Source: Gammaproteobacteria bacterium UBA5109
GTDB lineage: Bacteria > Pseudomonadota > Gammaproteobacteria > Pseudomonadales > Pseudohongiellaceae
Reading direction: 5' to 3'
DNA length: 64,000 nt
Assembly: GCA_002414385.1 (NCBI GenBank)
Contig: DHZH01000003.1
Location: forward strand, 1 to 64,000
A program made the position numbers and the translations under genes. Every line of letters begins with the position of its first letter. Position 1 is the stretch's first letter. Below are positions 62,521 through 64,000 of this stretch, piece by piece. Under the pieces are notes generated by a model. The model saw nothing but the letters and a program-made list of their open reading frames with translations. It made no database searches and was not told where the DNA came from.

Positions 62521-62739
62521 TCTTATACCCCTGTATTGTATTTTGCTTTATTGCTTCAGCTTGGTTCCTGTTAAAAGACTTGGTGATGAACTGGTTAAAT
62601 TTCAATGAATTAGCATACGCTGATGAACTAAAGTTATCCAGAGTGTCTAGCTCTCTCTATACTCCAGGCAAGTAAAATTTCAAAAAACTGTCTATAGGTT
62701 TGTGGTCTATGATTGATTGCAGGCCTATACTTGCCGTCT

Positions 62740-63648
62740 ATGACTTTGCAGGAAAAATCTGATAGTACTGTTATGTTTGCTGATATTTCCGGTAGCTCCC
62801 TATTATATAAGCAGCATGGCAATGTTAAGGCGAATAGCCTGATTAACACTATTATCAGTCACATGTCAGAAATTATTGCCAGTTATCATGGAAAGATTAT
62901 TAAAACTATTGGCGATGAAATTATGGCAAGTTTTTCAAATCCTGACAGGGCAGTTAAAGCTGCCCTGGAATTACAACGAACTTGTCAGGATCATCCTGGT
63001 AGTGGAGAACTTCAGTTACGCATTGGGATTGATTATGGCGAAGTGATAGAGAAGAAAGATGATTTGTTTGGAGAGACTGTCAATAATGCGGCCTATCTTA
63101 CTTCAATTGCCAACCGCGGCAAGGTTTTAATGACAAGTCATACATTTCAAATGCTTACTCATAAATCGCGTGAAAGTTGCTCAGAATATGACAAGGTCGT
63201 CATGAAGGGGCACACTCATAAAACAAGTATTTACCGCTTATTTTGGGAAGAAAGCCCCATTGAGGGGAATAGTGGAGTAACACAGCATGTTGGAAATTTT
63301 GAGTTCACACAAAGTAGTAACTTTCGAACACTGGAACTTATCTACAAAGACAGGAAACAGATAATTGATACTACCAACACGCCATTTCAGATAGGCAGAA
63401 ATGAATATCAGTCATCTTTGTTTATCTCTAGCGAATTTGCATCACGCGATCATTGTCAAATTATTTACCGGCGAGGCAAGTTTATTCTTTCTGATCACAG
63501 CACGAATGGGACATATATCAGCCAGAATAACCAGCCTGAGATATATCTGCGACGTGAGGAGTTACCATTGCTGCAATTAGGGGAAATTGGAATCGGGCAG
63601 CCAGGTCATGATGCAGGTTCTGAAATAATTTTATTCAAAACCTTATAA
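62740..63648 (+). CDS. class III adenylate cyclase-like domain fused to FHA domain
   Basis: Two-domain protein of 302 residues. Residues 8-165 are a class III cyclase with both metal Asp (Asp15 in FADISGSS, Asp59 in KTIGDEIMASF), the ATP-selecting Lys55 and Asp108 (DDLFGETVN) and transition-state Asn115. The partner Arg of the usual VNxAAR motif is Tyr119 here (VNNAAYL), so activity may be lost or altered. Residues 205-300 are an FHA phosphothreonine-binding domain (QIGRNEYQ, SRDHCQI, STNGTYI). It may act in cAMP or phospho-signalling. ATG 62740 is chosen; TTG 62713 and 62731 are alternatives. Confidence 0.85.
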   Translation: MTLQEKSDSTVMFADISGSSLLYKQHGNVKANSLINTIISHMSEIIASYHGKIIKTIGDEIMASFSNPDRAVKAALELQRTCQDHPGSGELQLRIGIDYGEVIEKKDDLFGETVNNAAYLTSIANRGKVLMTSHTFQMLTHKSRESCSEYDKVVMKGHTHKTSIYRLFWEESPIEGNSGVTQHVGNFEFTQSSNFRTLELIYKDRKQIIDTTNTPFQIGRNEYQSSLFISSEFASRDHCQIIYRRGKFILSDHSTNGTYISQNNQPEIYLRREELPLLQLGEIGIGQPGHDAGSEIILFKTL

Positions 63649-63685
63649 GTAATACTGGTAAGTAAATTATTAAACTTCAAAAAGA

Positions 63686-63762
63686 TGGTAGCTACGGGTG
63701 GACTTGAACCACCGACCCCAGCATTATGAATGCTGTGCTCTAACCAGCTGAGCTACGTAGCC
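63686..63762 (-). tRNA. tRNA-Met (elongator, anticodon CAT)
   Basis: A 77-base cloverleaf on the minus strand with encoded CCA. The acceptor stem GGCTACG pairs with CGTAGCT (the first pair G-T), the anticodon stem CAGCA with TGCTG around loop TTCATAA, and the T loop is TTCAAGT. A normal first base pair and CAT anticodon indicate elongator methionine rather than initiator; a tRNA-Ile with modified C is possible but less likely. Confidence 0.93.
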
Positions 63763-63803
63763 CCGAATTCCTACTGCGGCCGCCTATTGTACTGAATCTT
63801 TGA

Positions 63804-63986
63804 ACTTAATTTCGAATTTTATTCTCGACGTATGCCTATATACGCCTGCAAACAAAATTCGAAATTAAGTCCAAATCTCCAGCACCCTAGACAGCCTCGC
63901 TACGGAATTCAAAGCTATTGAATTCAGTAGCATCTTCGAAACTCTCACAACGAAATTTAAAACTTTCAGATTTCGTTGCAGGTTTC
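63804..63986. other. cluster of three inverted repeats at window end
   Basis: Three hairpins lie in series in non-coding DNA. The first is a perfect 17-bp inverted repeat (63804-63820 with 63854-63870) with a small inner stem CGTAT/ATACG. The second is GAATTCAA with TTGAATTC (63905-63912 and 63918-63925). The third joins CAACGAAAT with ATTTCGTTG (63948-63956 and 63970-63978), extended by GAAAC/GTTTC. No coding frame was found across 63763-64000. Function unknown. Confidence 0.6.
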
Positions 63987-64000
63987 CAAATATACTGCAC

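Noticed and set aside
63804..63870. Integron attC site or CRISPR repeat
   Set aside because: No GTTRRRY/RYYYAAC core sites and no regularly spaced direct repeats; the stems differ from one another.

Overview
The window looks like a chromosomal stretch of a free-living, aerobic, probably marine gammaproteobacterium. The reasons are single-copy housekeeping genes (pdxH, mpl), three tRNA genes with encoded CCA ends, Pseudomonas-like palindromic repeats, a multisubunit cation/proton antiporter, TonB-dependent uptake and aromatic-acid catabolism. Taxonomic rank below class is inference. I see no prophage, insertion sequence, CRISPR array or rRNA, and no gene-free stretch over 300 bases.

Layout. 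0-12 kb is mixed: a PepSY membrane protein, a GVG-repeat secreted protein, an HIBADH-family dehydrogenase, a MORN protein, pdxH, tRNA-Thr, an AEC carrier, a PPi-type phosphofructokinase, two orphan methyltransferases, mpl, a Lon-N-domain protein, REP repeats, two small membrane proteins and a secreted trypsin-like protease. 12-18.5 kb is a sulfur cluster: an OxyR-like LysR regulator lacking the peroxidatic cysteine, a split YeeE/YedE transporter, a persulfide-dioxygenase-like MBL enzyme, a DUF442-SQR fusion and a SulP permease. 18.5-26.4 kb is a heavy-metal RND efflux locus (DUF3240, CzcA, CzcB, CzcC) with a divergent two-component system whose kinase is frameshifted; 11-bp spaced TGTC half-sites lie between the two transcription units. 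26.4-31.5 kb holds tRNA-Gln, Dps, a TlpA-like lipoprotein, a periplasmic peroxiredoxin, a degenerate double-receiver regulator and a second PepSY protein.

31.7-53.3 kb is a phenylpropanoid (lignin/hydroxycinnamate) island: a TonB receptor, two tannase/feruloyl-esterase-family proteins, CoA-dependent side-chain cleavage (feruloyl-CoA synthetase, hydratase/lyase, vanillin-type aldehyde dehydrogenase), PobA, the whole protocatechuate 4,5-cleavage pathway (LigA, B, C, I, U/GalD, J, K), an AAHS transporter, an acyl-CoA dehydrogenase and a MetE-like methyltransferase. Together these could take p-coumarate to pyruvate and oxaloacetate; the ferulate branch also needs a vanillate O-demethylase, which is not in the window.

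53.3-60.7 kb is one compact minus-strand Mrp/Mnh operon with three separate NuoL/M/N-like subunits and a DUF4040-MnhB fusion, bracketed by a REP-like hairpin family. The right end carries an MBL-fold lipoprotein, a cyclase-FHA protein with an altered catalytic residue, tRNA-Met and a cluster of hairpins running towards the window edge.
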